Positions 1-8,109 of a DNA stretch of 64,000 nucleotides are shown one piece after another; the stretch's first letter is position 1; each line of letters starts with the position of its first letter. Origin of the DNA: an uncultured Bacteroidota bacterium (GTDB taxonomy: Bacteria; Bacteroidota; Bacteroidia; Flavobacteriales; Flavobacteriaceae). Position numbers and translations under genes: made by a program. The stretch lies in contig CABXVR010000003.1 in assembly GCA_902515565.1 (NCBI GenBank), positions 19,177-83,176 on the forward strand, read 5' to 3'. The notes below the pieces were generated by a model. It made no database searches, was not told the origin of the DNA, and was given only the letters and a program-made list of their open reading frames with translations.

Positions 1-736
1 CATCGTATGAATCTACTGCTACTTTGGCTTTTTCACCAGGAATTCTAACGACTTTTTTAACATTTATAAGACCATCAAATACCTCAGGAATTTCTTGTTC
101 AAATAATTTTTCTAAGAATAAAGGCGATGTCCTAGACATAACTATTGATGGTTTTGAACCTTTTAATTCAACACTTTCAATAACTCCTCTAATATTATCT
201 CCCTTTCTAAAAAAATCAGAGGGAATTTGTTTTTCTTTTGGCATTATAATCTCATTTCCTTCATCATCAAGTAATATGATAGCTCTATGTCTTATATGAT
301 GAACTTCAGCTGTATAAATTTCACCAACTAAATCTTTAAATTGCTTATAGATATTAGTGTTATCATGCTCATGGATCTTAGAAACTAAATTTTGTCTTAG
401 TGCTAAAATAGCTCTTCTACCAAGGTCAAATAATTTAACTTCTTCCGAAACATCCTCACCAACCTCAAAATCAGGTTCAATTAGTCTTGCTTCACTAAGT
501 GATATTTCGCCATTTTCATCTTCAATTTCACCATCAGCAACAACTACTCTGTTTCTCCAAATCTCCAAATCTCCTTTGTCTGGGTTAATTATAATATCAA
601 AATTATCATCATCTCCAAACTTTCTTTTTAAGGCACTTCTAAAAACATCTTCTAAAATAGTCATTAGAGTTACTCTGTCAATTAATTTGTCGTCTTTAAA
701 TTCAGAAAAAGACTCTATTAAGGCTATATTTTCCAT
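1..736 (-). CDS. nusA: Transcription termination/antitermination factor NusA (3' end outside window)
   Basis: This is the N-terminal part (about 245 residues) of NusA, which binds RNA polymerase and nascent RNA and modulates pausing, termination and antitermination. It starts at the ATG complementary to 734-736 (MENIALIESFSEF) and is still open at base 1. Residues 1 to about 125 match the RNA-polymerase-binding N-terminal domain. An S1 RNA-binding domain follows (about 130-200, with GEIYTAEV and IIMPKEKQIP). The start of KH1 is seen in SIVMSRTSPLFLEKLF and VRIPGEKAKVAVDSYD. It begins 9 nt after the rimP stop, so the two are cotranscribed; infB normally follows in this operon, but that part lies outside the window. 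Confidence 0.95.
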   Translation of the reverse strand, partial: MENIALIESFSEFKDDKLIDRVTLMTILEDVFRSALKRKFGDDDNFDIIINPDKGDLEIWRNRVVVADGEIEDENGEISLSEARLIEPDFEVGEDVSEEVKLFDLGRRAILALRQNLVSKIHEHDNTNIYKQFKDLVGEIYTAEVHHIRHRAIILLDDEGNEIIMPKEKQIPSDFFRKGDNIRGVIESVELKGSKPSIVMSRTSPLFLEKLFEQEIPEVFDGLINVKKVVRIPGEKAKVAVDSYD

Positions 737-745
737 AATATAATA

Positions 746-1207
746 TTAAAATTTAATTTTAACTTTTGCTTCGTTTATATCTTTGTACAAAAGATTTATT
801 TCTTTTTCAACAGTGATTTTACCCTTACCAATTTTTTTAGGTTCACGTTGTTTCCATTTCAGTTTAATCTCATCATTAGTGGCCTCAACTAATTCAGCCT
901 CATAGTGATTATCATTAGTTCTAACTTGTAAAACTCTTCCAATATTTTTTATAAATTGTCTAGAAATAGTTAATGCTGCAGAAGCTCCTGCCGAACTAAC
1001 TTCTAAAGAAAAATCATGTTCATCTCTGTCAATATTGTGTTCGATAGCGCGACTTATAAACATACAGTCTTCTACCAAAACTCCTTTATCTCCATCAATA
1101 ACTATTCTAATCTTGTTGCCAGACAAAATTTCGAAATCTGTTAAAAAAAGATCTTCTCTTTCTAACAAACTTTTTTTAAGTAATTCTTCTACAATTGATT
1201 TAAACAT
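746..1207 (-). CDS. rimP: Ribosome maturation factor RimP
   Basis: RimP (153 aa) is a cytoplasmic assembly factor for the 30S subunit. The sequence shows the alpha/beta N-terminal domain with the core IRIVIDGDKGVLVEDC and the signature region LEVSSAGASAALTISRQF, where many bacteria have SSPGxxRPL. A small SH3-like C-terminal domain follows (about 85-153). It is the first protein gene of a rimP-nusA operon. The start codon lies only 8 nt after the U-run of an intrinsic terminator hairpin, which suggests attenuation of the operon. No Shine-Dalgarno sequence is visible, as is usual in Bacteroidota. Length and context fit the family well. Confidence 0.95.
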   Translation of the reverse strand: MFKSIVEELLKKSLLEREDLFLTDFEILSGNKIRIVIDGDKGVLVEDCMFISRAIEHNIDRDEHDFSLEVSSAGASAALTISRQFIKNIGRVLQVRTNDNHYEAELVEATNDEIKLKWKQREPKKIGKGKITVEKEINLLYKDINEAKVKIKF

Positions 1208-1215
1208 AATTCTAT

Positions 1216-1240
1216 AAAAAGAGGGGACTTTAGTCCCCTC
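1216..1240 (-). terminator. Intrinsic terminator / candidate rimP-nusA leader attenuator
   Basis: On the minus strand an 8-bp GC-rich stem (GAGGGGAC / GTCCCCTC, loop TAAA) is followed at once by TTTTT. It lies downstream of tRNA-Gln and ends 8 nt before the rimP start codon. It can terminate the tRNA transcript, but because a TATATTTG box lies between the tRNA and the hairpin it may also act as an attenuator in the rimP-nusA leader. The structure is seen directly; the regulatory role is inferred. Confidence 0.8.
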
Positions 1241-1266
1241 ATAATCATTAATAATAATTAAAGATG

Positions 1267-1274
1267 CAAATATA
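1267..1274 (-). promoter_or_regulatory. -7 box candidate for rimP-nusA
   Basis: The minus strand reads TATATTTG here, a perfect match to the Bacteroidota -7 consensus TAnnTTTG. A second overlapping-style box, TAAATTTG, lies at 1275-1282. No TTTG is found at the expected -33 distance, so support rests on the -7 element alone. Transcription from here would give a leader of about 50 nt that contains the terminator hairpin at 1216-1240. Confidence 0.45.
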
Positions 1275-1334
1275 CAAATTTAATTTTTATTCTTAATTAC
1301 TTCCTTCAAGAGGAATGTAAATAAGGTTTATCAG

Positions 1335-1407
1335 TTGGCCCACTAGGTTTCGAACCTAGACTCTTCTGCACCAAAAACAGACGTGTTACCAGTTACACCA
1401 TAGGCCA
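1335..1407 (-). tRNA. tRNA-Gln (anticodon TTG)
   Basis: The minus strand folds into a cloverleaf. The acceptor stem is TGGCCTA/TGGGCCA, the anticodon stem TCTGT/GCAGA encloses loop TTTTGGT (anticodon TTG), and the T stem-loop is CTAGG-TTCGAAA-CCTAG. CCA is not encoded. U1:A72, G2:C71 and G3:C70 match glutamine identity pairs known from E. coli, but the discriminator base reads A rather than the G of E. coli tRNA-Gln. A consensus promoter sits just upstream. Confidence 0.95.
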
Positions 1408-1420
1408 ATTGCTGAGCGTG

Positions 1421-1451
1421 CAAATTTATAATAATCTTTTATTTTAACAAG
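1421..1451 (-). promoter_or_regulatory. Promoter of tRNA-Gln
   Basis: On the minus strand CTTG (1451-1448) is followed after 19 nt by TAAATTTG (1428-1421). This matches the Bacteroidota TTTG-N19/20-TAnnTTTG promoter with one mismatch in the upstream box. Its -7 box ends 13 nt before the mature tRNA 5' end. Confidence 0.7.
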
Positions 1452-1540
1452 ATTTTTTAAAAAATAAATTTTGATTAAATAATTGTTAAAAAAGATAGAG
1501 TATAAATTTTATAGTTAAATTTGGCTTTCAAAATATATTT

Positions 1541-4500
1541 ATGAGTGATATTAGTTTTAAAAAATGGAATACTATTTTAGGATGGCTGTGTTTTTTAATA
1601 GCGGCTATTGTATATTCTCTAACTGCAGAACCAACAGTTAGTTTTTGGGATGCCGGTGAGTATATCTTATCAGCTTCCAAACTTAATGTTGGACATCCGC
1701 CTGGAGCCCCTCTTTTTCAAATGCTTGGTGCTTTTTTCTCAATATTTGCGATTGATCCATCTCAAATTGGCTACATAATGAATTTAATGAGCGGGGTTTC
1801 CAGTGCTTTCACAATATTGTTTATGTTTTGGTCAATTAGTCTATTATTGTCTAAAGTGTCTTTAAAATTGGATCTTGAAAAAAATAATAATTTCACAATA
1901 TTAATCAGCTCGCTAGTCGCTAGCTTATCATTTATGTTTACTGACACCTTTTGGTTTAATGCTGTAGAAACAGAAGTTTATGCAATGGCTACTCTAATAA
2001 TGTCAGTATTATTTTATTTAGGCCTTAAATGGGAGCAAGAGATGCATCTTCCAAGAGGAAACAGATGGCTCATACTTATTAGCTTTGTTGTAGGCCTTTC
2101 TTTCGGTGTTCATTTTATGGGGCTTTTAACTATTCCAGCAATTGGATTAATATATTTTTTCAAGAATTATAAACCAATAACCTTAAAAAAATTTATTTTT
2201 GCTAATCTAGCGGTAGTTGGAATTTTAATGTTTGTCTTTAAACTTTTAGCTCCTAACATCCTTAGATATTTTAGTGTCTTAGAAGTATTTTTTGTTAACT
2301 CTATTGGCCTCCCTTTCAATTCAGGATCTATAATAGCAGGATTATTATTAATCGCATTTTTCTATTATTTATTAAACTACACAATTAAAAATAACCTTAA
2401 AACATTAAATACAGTCACTCTCTGTGTTTTGTTCATTTTAATCGGTTTTTCTTCATGGATTATGCTTCCAGTAAGAGCAAATTCAGATGTAGTAATCAAT
2501 GAAAATGACCCCTCTGACGCCAGACAATTATTAGCATACTATAATCTTGAACAATATCCTAAAACACATTTATTTTATGGACCACTATTTACTGATCAGT
2601 ACTCTGGTTTAGATGAAAAAAATCCATATAAAGATGATAAACCGAAATATGAAAAAGATTTAACTCTAAATAAATATATAATAGTTAATAGTTACAAAAA
2701 TGCTAGTCAAAACTTTAACAGTGAACAAGCTTCTATACTACCAAGAATGTGGAGTTCTGAGCACGCTTCAAACTATTTAAGGTACACAGGGTTTTTAGAT
2801 TATGACATTAAAAGAAAATATAAAAATCAGCCAGAGGCAAAAGAATTAGTTGAACTAGTAAATGATTTTAAAAAAAGAACCTATCAGGGAGATATAGATT
2901 ATGATGAGCATCATAAATTTTTAAAATCCTATGGGACATATCTTGACATTGAAAAACCATCTATAGTCAGTAATGTAAAATATCTTGTTCAGTATCAACT
3001 CGGCTACATGTACTGGAGGTATTTTATGTGGAATTTTAGTGGTCGCCAAGATGACATTCAAGGAAGAATGGATATGCATGGAAACTGGATTAGCGGAATT
3101 GATTTTGTTGATGAAATTCATTTGGGCTTAAGTCAAGAAAATTTACCCAGTGATGTTACTGAAAACAAATCAAGGAACAAATATTACATGATCCCTTTTA
3201 TATTTGGCTTGATTGGTTTATATTTTTTATACAATAAAGACAAAGAACTGTTTTGGACTATGTTAGTGTTTTTTGTTTTTACTGGTATTGCAATTCAAGT
3301 GTACACTAACGTAAGGCCATTTGAACCTAGGGAAAGAGATTATTCAGTTGTAGGGTCATTTTATGTTTATTGTATTTGGATTGGTTTTGGAATATTTAGC
3401 TTAATTCGTTCTGCCGAACAGCATATTAATTCAAAATATATTAAACTTTTAGCCATCCCAGTTTTTCTTTTAATATTACCCATAAATCTAGCCAGTAGTA
3501 ACTGGGACGATCATGATCGCTCCGGAAGGTATACTGCACGTTCAATGGCACTCAAATATTTAGAATCTTGTGAACCAAATTCTATTTTATTTACCATTGG
3601 TGACAATGATACTTTCCCATTATGGTATTTACAAGAAATAGAGGGTGTTAGAACTGATGTTCGTGTTTTAAATACAAGTCTTTTTAATACTGACTGGTAC
3701 ATTGATCAAATGAAAAGAAAGGCATATGAAAGTGATCCTATTCCGTCGTCTTTATCTCATGAAAAATATAGATATGGAACTAGAGATTATATAATAAAAG
3801 AAGTTACCACATTGGACACCATAGACATTAAGACGTTCATTAAATTTGTAACACAAGATGATGATAAGTATAAGTATAAAAGCTTACTTCAAAAACAAGG
3901 GTACGAAACCAATTATTTGAGAGAGCAAGATTTAAATGCGAATTATCTTCCCTCAGAAAGTATTCGAATCCCTGTAAACAAAGAATCTGTTATTAATAAT
4001 AAAATTGTTAAAAGCAGCTTGTCAGATGAAATTGTGGATGAAATAATAATTAAAATAAAAGGTCAAGCGCTTTATAAAAACAGATTACTGATGCTTGATA
4101 TTATTGCTGAAAACAACTGGGAAAGACCAATTTACTTTACTGGTGGTTCATTTGGTGATGATGATTATTTATGGATGAAAGATTATTTACAGTTAGAAGG
4201 CTTATGCTATAAACTAGTCCCAATTAAAACACCAATTAATCAATCCAATCCATATGAAATGGGTAGAGTTAATACAGAAAAAATGTATACTATGGTTAAA
4301 GATTGGGACTGGGGGACTAAAGGAAGTTCAAATGTATATTTTGATGTTGAATCAAGAAAAAATAGTATCACCTATAGAAGTAATATCTCTAGGCTAGTTG
4401 ATCAACTTATTCTAGAAAATAAGAATGATAAAGCTGAAGAAATAACTGACATAGTAATTGAAAATATGCCTGTAAATATATTTGGTTATTACACCCTTCT

Positions 4501-4777
4501 TGAATCTTACATAGATTCATATTATAAACTTGAAAAAAAAGAAAAGGCTAGAAACTTATTTTCAGAAATTGCAAAAAAATACAAGGAGAATCTGTTTTAT
4601 TTTAGCAATCTTAAAGACGAAAACAAAAATAGATATGCTGAAGAAATCTATACAGATATCGAAAGGTATCGATCGTTAGTAGGTGTAATAATTTCTTATG
4701 AAGAAGGTGAGTTTTTAGAAAAACAAATGGAAGATTTTAATTCTTACTTAGAGCTATTTATTGGTAAGGAAGAATAA
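1541..4777 (+). CDS. DUF2723 family membrane glycosyltransferase (GT117-like)
   Basis: This 1078-residue polytopic membrane protein belongs to DUF2723, a GT-C-fold family whose human relative TMEM260 is a protein O-mannosyltransferase. In Bacteroidota it is a plausible enzyme of envelope protein O-glycosylation, but its substrate is not shown by the sequence. The first extracytoplasmic loop after TM1 (about 11-28) carries the acidic motif FWDAGEY (D37, E40) and GHPPGAP, typical of the family's active-site region. About ten further hydrophobic helices fall between residues 95 and 330 and near 545-660. The C-terminal third is soluble, with a helical, TPR-like end. It is followed convergently, with a 1-nt gap, by a thioredoxin-like gene. 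A TAAATTTG box at 1516-1523 could be its -7 element. Confidence 0.85.
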   Translation: MSDISFKKWNTILGWLCFLIAAIVYSLTAEPTVSFWDAGEYILSASKLNVGHPPGAPLFQMLGAFFSIFAIDPSQIGYIMNLMSGVSSAFTILFMFWSISLLLSKVSLKLDLEKNNNFTILISSLVASLSFMFTDTFWFNAVETEVYAMATLIMSVLFYLGLKWEQEMHLPRGNRWLILISFVVGLSFGVHFMGLLTIPAIGLIYFFKNYKPITLKKFIFANLAVVGILMFVFKLLAPNILRYFSVLEVFFVNSIGLPFNSGSIIAGLLLIAFFYYLLNYTIKNNLKTLNTVTLCVLFILIGFSSWIMLPVRANSDVVINENDPSDARQLLAYYNLEQYPKTHLFYGPLFTDQYSGLDEKNPYKDDKPKYEKDLTLNKYIIVNSYKNASQNFNSEQASILPRMWSSEHASNYLRYTGFLDYDIKRKYKNQPEAKELVELVNDFKKRTYQGDIDYDEHHKFLKSYGTYLDIEKPSIVSNVKYLVQYQLGYMYWRYFMWNFSGRQDDIQGRMDMHGNWISGIDFVDEIHLGLSQENLPSDVTENKSRNKYYMIPFIFGLIGLYFLYNKDKELFWTMLVFFVFTGIAIQVYTNVRPFEPRERDYSVVGSFYVYCIWIGFGIFSLIRSAEQHINSKYIKLLAIPVFLLILPINLASSNWDDHDRSGRYTARSMALKYLESCEPNSILFTIGDNDTFPLWYLQEIEGVRTDVRVLNTSLFNTDWYIDQMKRKAYESDPIPSSLSHEKYRYGTRDYIIKEVTTLDTIDIKTFIKFVTQDDDKYKYKSLLQKQGYETNYLREQDLNANYLPSESIRIPVNKESVINNKIVKSSLSDEIVDEIIIKIKGQALYKNRLLMLDIIAENNWERPIYFTGGSFGDDDYLWMKDYLQLEGLCYKLVPIKTPINQSNPYEMGRVNTEKMYTMVKDWDWGTKGSSNVYFDVESRKNSITYRSNISRLVDQLILENKNDKAEEITDIVIENMPVNIFGYYTLLESYIDSYYKLEKKEKARNLFSEIAKKYKENLFYFSNLKDENKNRYAEEIYTDIERYRSLVGVIISYEEGEFLEKQMEDFNSYLELFIGKEE

Positions 4778-4778
4778 A

Positions 4779-5075
4779 TTATATATATTCTTGAATTCGA
4801 CCGATTAGAGTATTAGCATCTTCAACCCCACTTTGTCTCCACTTCATTTCACCATTTTTATATATGATAAAAGTGGGAAGCCCTTTAATTCTAAGAGCCT
4901 CAGCTAGGTCATTGTTTTTATCTACATCTATTTTAATAACTTTAGCTTTATCGCCAATAGCTGCAGCAACATCCTTAATCACTGGGTGCATCTCGCTTGA
5001 GGTTTCATCCCATTGAGTGAAAAATTCGAGAAGAACAGGAATCTCCACATCGATTAACTCTCCAAATTTTGACAT
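4779..5075 (-). CDS. Cysteine-free thioredoxin-like protein
   Basis: This 98-residue protein has the full thioredoxin fold pattern: VLLEFFTQW before the active site, VIKIDVDKN in the middle strand, the cis-proline loop GLPTF (P67) and a C-terminal helix. The redox motif WCGPC is replaced by WDETS (residues 22-26), and the whole protein contains no cysteine. It therefore cannot do dithiol exchange; a chaperone, scaffold or regulatory role is possible, though none can be inferred directly. I recall similar cysteine-less thioredoxins in other Flavobacteriia, so this may be a conserved lineage-specific form and not decay. A TATATTTG box lies 32 nt upstream. Confidence 0.85.
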   Translation of the reverse strand: MSKFGELIDVEIPVLLEFFTQWDETSSEMHPVIKDVAAAIGDKAKVIKIDVDKNNDLAEALRIKGLPTFIIYKNGEMKWRQSGVEDANTLIGRIQEYI

Positions 5076-5106
5076 AACTTAAAGTTTTAAATCAATTAAT
5101 GTTATA

Positions 5107-5114
5107 CAAATATA
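5107..5114 (-). promoter_or_regulatory. -7 box for the thioredoxin-like gene
   Basis: The minus strand reads TATATTTG, a perfect TAnnTTTG -7 element, 32 nt upstream of the start codon. It sits within the inverted repeat GTTATA-CAAA-TATAAC (5101-5116). No -33 TTTG is seen at the right distance, because that stretch falls in the end of the neighbouring coding region. Confidence 0.45.
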
Positions 5115-5128
5115 ACATTTCCACAGGA

Positions 5129-6337
5129 TTATGCGTTATTTGTTGTTTTTAAGGTAATTACTGTAATTTCTGGCCACACCCCTAATCGACCTGGGACAGC
5201 GGTAGTTCCCAGACCTCTATTTACATTGATATATTTATTTTTTTCTTTATAAATACCTGCCCAATATTTATATCTCCAGCTTACAGGGCTCCATTTTACA
5301 TAACCAGGAATTTCTATTCCAAACTGTCCTCCATGAGTATGGCCACTAAGAGTTAATTGATAATTATCAATTTCATTTAAAACTTTTTTTTCCCAATGAG
5401 TTGGATCATGACTTAATAGTATTTTAAAGTCTTTAGATTTGATTTTCTCAGAAGCTTTAGACAAGTCTCCATATTTTCTAAACCCATTTCCCCAGTTTTC
5501 AACTCCTACAATAGCTAATTTTTGATTACCTCTTTGTATATATTTGCTGTCATTTATTAACAAATCAAATCCAATATCTTTTTGATATTGTTTTATCATG
5601 TTGAAATTATCAATTTTTTCTTTTTCAGAGGGCCAAGATCGATAATCACCATAATCATGGTTTCCTAAAATAGAGTAAATACCATCTTTAGATTTAAGCT
5701 TAGAAAGTGTATTTATCCATGGTGTTAACTCAACTGCTTCATTGTTAACTAAATCTCCTGTAAAGAAAATTACATCCGAATTTTGAGAATTAATTAGCCT
5801 TATAGTATGTTTTAAATTATCTAAACTAGTTATATTTCCAGCATGAATATCGCTAATTTGGGTTAGTTGATATCCGTCAAAAGAGCTAGGAAGATCATCA
5901 AAAAAAAGTGTGTATTTTAATACCTTTATATTGTTTTTTCCCAAAATCATTCCAAAATTAAGGCTGAAAAAAGGAAGTGAGGCTAAACCTAACCCAAGCT
6001 TACTAATAAATTTTCTTCTCGATGGCAATTCAAATGATTTATTAAATCTAAATATTGAATTACCCAAGGCTATAATAAGTCTAAAGAAATCCTCACTAAA
6101 ATTTATAATTATTAGAATTAATTTTGGACTATAAAAGGAAATTAATAAACCAAGGGCCAATGCTTTGTAAGTGCCTTCAGCATCTATTTTATATTTATAG
6201 AAGAAATAAAAAGCTATTAAAAAAGAAACTATAAAATAAGAGTGTTTTACAATTCTATTTTTGGTAATATTTTTTATTGACTGGTATGAATAATAATCAA
6301 CAAAAATAATAAATAAGAGAAAAAAAATCCAGTTCAT
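5129..6337 (-). CDS. Membrane-anchored metallophosphoesterase (YkuE/YaeI-like)
   Basis: This calcineurin-like phosphoesterase (402 aa) starts with membrane helices (about residues 3-20, 33-48 and 58-80). A Tat-like SRRKFI motif (106-111) precedes another hydrophobic stretch. The dimetal site is complete: SDIHAG (D163, H165), GDLVNN (D195), GNHDYG (225-230), LLSHDPTHW, and SGHTHGGQFG near residue 340. Family members act at the membrane, some on lipid-linked phosphates such as UDP-diacylglucosamine or phospholipids; the substrate here is unknown. It lies upstream of the thioredoxin-like gene on the same strand and is divergent from the sugar transporter. It could share a transcript with the former, although a -7 box lies between them. 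Confidence 0.85.
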   Translation of the reverse strand: MNWIFFLLFIIFVDYYSYQSIKNITKNRIVKHSYFIVSFLIAFYFFYKYKIDAEGTYKALALGLLISFYSPKLILIIINFSEDFFRLIIALGNSIFRFNKSFELPSRRKFISKLGLGLASLPFFSLNFGMILGKNNIKVLKYTLFFDDLPSSFDGYQLTQISDIHAGNITSLDNLKHTIRLINSQNSDVIFFTGDLVNNEAVELTPWINTLSKLKSKDGIYSILGNHDYGDYRSWPSEKEKIDNFNMIKQYQKDIGFDLLINDSKYIQRGNQKLAIVGVENWGNGFRKYGDLSKASEKIKSKDFKILLSHDPTHWEKKVLNEIDNYQLTLSGHTHGGQFGIEIPGYVKWSPVSWRYKYWAGIYKEKNKYINVNRGLGTTAVPGRLGVWPEITVITLKTTNNA

Positions 6338-6462
6338 AATTCAATGTAAATATATAGTTATAATTAATGATGTTTAATTAAAATTTATTTAATAAAATGT
6401 TAAATAATCTTAATTGCTTTACTTATTTTAGACAACTAACAATTTTTTAAAAATTAATATTA

Positions 6463-8106
6463 ATGAAAAATCAAAATAATAATTCTGCTTTAGCTACTTT
6501 GGTTAGCGTATTTTTTTTCTGGGGCTTTATAGGTGCTTCAAATGGTGTTTTTATTCCATTTTGCAAAGAATACTTTGAGATAGATCAATTTCAATCTCAG
6601 CTTGTTGATTTTGCATTTTATGGAGCATATTATATTGGAGCTCTGATGCTATTTATATTATCTAGTCAAAGAAAAAAGGATATTTTCAATAGTTGGGGAT
6701 ACAAAAAAGGAATTATCTATGGATTATTAATTTCAACGGTTGGTGCTTTAGTAATGTATCCAGCTATAAATGGAGCTGAACCAGGACAAACAGAAGTATT
6801 TTATTGGGTTCTACTCGCACTATTTATTGTAGGGTTAGGATTTTCTCTACAACAAACTGGAGCAAATCCCTTTGCAGTTTCTCTAGGTGATCCTAAATCT
6901 GGGTCCTCAAGATTAAATCTTGCAGGTGGTGTTAATTCTTTCGGTACAACTATTGGTCCTTTAGCAGTTGCATTTATAATTTTCGGAACCTTATCAGGTG
7001 AAGGAACTGCTGAGTTTTCAAAAATGCAAGGTTTATATCTTGGAGTAGCTGCTCTATTTATTTTATGTGCTGCAGTTTTCTACTTTTCGAAAAGTTTACC
7101 AGATGGCATAACTATAGAGCCATTTGAATCTGCTAATAAAGCAATGAATTTACTAATTTCTTTAACAGTTATAATATTTTTATGTTTTGGATGGGTATTT
7201 TATACCTATGCTGAATCCTATAATTATACTGGAACAATTGAAGATTTAGAATACAAAAGGTTAGCAGCGATAATTGCATCTCTTGTTGGAGTTGTTGGAT
7301 GTATATACTATTCATATGTTAAATCTTCTTCTAATCCGAAAGGATGGGGAGCATTACAATATCCACAACTTGCCTTAGGAATGTTAGCTATATTTACCTA
7401 TGTTGGGGTTGAGGTCACAATTCAGAGTAATTTAGGTGAAGTTTTAAAATTAGTTACCGATAAAGTAAATAACCTAAATGGACTAGGTTTACCAGCACTA
7501 GGTGATACAGAAATTGCTAAATATATCTCATTATATTGGGGAGGTTTAATGATTGGGAGATGGACTGGAGCAATCAGTGTTTTTAATCCAACAGAGGGGT
7601 TAAAAAAAGTTCTTTTAATAATAGTGCCATACATTGCTTTTGGAGTAATTGTTTTAGTTAATTACGGAAGTTACACAATGAACGAAATTATTATATTTTC
7701 AGTTATTGTAGCTATACAAATTGTTGGCTTTTTTATTGCTAAAGACAAAGCAATAGCAACACTAAAAGTATTTAGCATGATTGGATTAACAGCAATGTTA
7801 ATAGGGTTGTTTTCAACCGGAACAGTCGCATTATTTGCTTTTATTAGTGGTGGTCTTTTCTGCTCTATAATGTGGCCTTGTATTTTTTCATTAAGTATAA
7901 CTGGTTTAGGTAAATACACTTCGCAAGGATCGTCATTTTTGGTAATGATGATTTTAGGTGGTGCTATCATCCCTCCTATTCAAGGAAAAATTGCTGATAT
8001 TTTCACTATTCAGTCATCTTATTGGGTAGCAGTATTATGTTTTGCTTATCTGATTCTTTACGCATTTTTAACTAAAAAAATATTAGGAGATCAAATTGAA
8101 AATTAA
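6463..8106 (+). CDS. Sugar MFS transporter (FucP/GluP-like)
   Basis: This major facilitator protein (547 aa) has about 12 transmembrane helices and resembles the fucose/glucose-galactose:H+ symporter group. The first helix region, [22 protein letters not shown], and the following [12 protein letters not shown] are characteristic of FucP-type permeases, as is [15 protein letters not shown] near residue 130. It is longer than E. coli FucP (about 438 aa) because of extended loops between helices 6 and 8. It acts in the inner membrane. The next gene, a glycosylasparaginase, starts 3 nt after its stop, so the imported sugar is plausibly N-acetylglucosamine or a glycan-derived sugar; this is inferred from context. 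Confidence 0.88.
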   Translation: MKNQNNNSALATLVSVFFFWGFIGASNGVFIPFCKEYFEIDQFQSQLVDFAFYGAYYIGALMLFILSSQRKKDIFNSWGYKKGIIYGLLISTVGALVMYPAINGAEPGQTEVFYWVLLALFIVGLGFSLQQTGANPFAVSLGDPKSGSSRLNLAGGVNSFGTTIGPLAVAFIIFGTLSGEGTAEFSKMQGLYLGVAALFILCAAVFYFSKSLPDGITIEPFESANKAMNLLISLTVIIFLCFGWVFYTYAESYNYTGTIEDLEYKRLAAIIASLVGVVGCIYYSYVKSSSNPKGWGALQYPQLALGMLAIFTYVGVEVTIQSNLGEVLKLVTDKVNNLNGLGLPALGDTEIAKYISLYWGGLMIGRWTGAISVFNPTEGLKKVLLIIVPYIAFGVIVLVNYGSYTMNEIIIFSVIVAIQIVGFFIAKDKAIATLKVFSMIGLTAMLIGLFSTGTVALFAFISGGLFCSIMWPCIFSLSITGLGKYTSQGSSFLVMMILGGAIIPPIQGKIADIFTIQSSYWVAVLCFAYLILYAFLTKKILGDQIEN

Positions 8107-8109
8107 TTA

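Noticed and set aside
357..743. Plus-strand open frame opposite nusA
   Set aside because: The opposite strand encodes an unmistakable NusA N-terminus, and the plus-strand product is Ser/Leu-rich with no domain.
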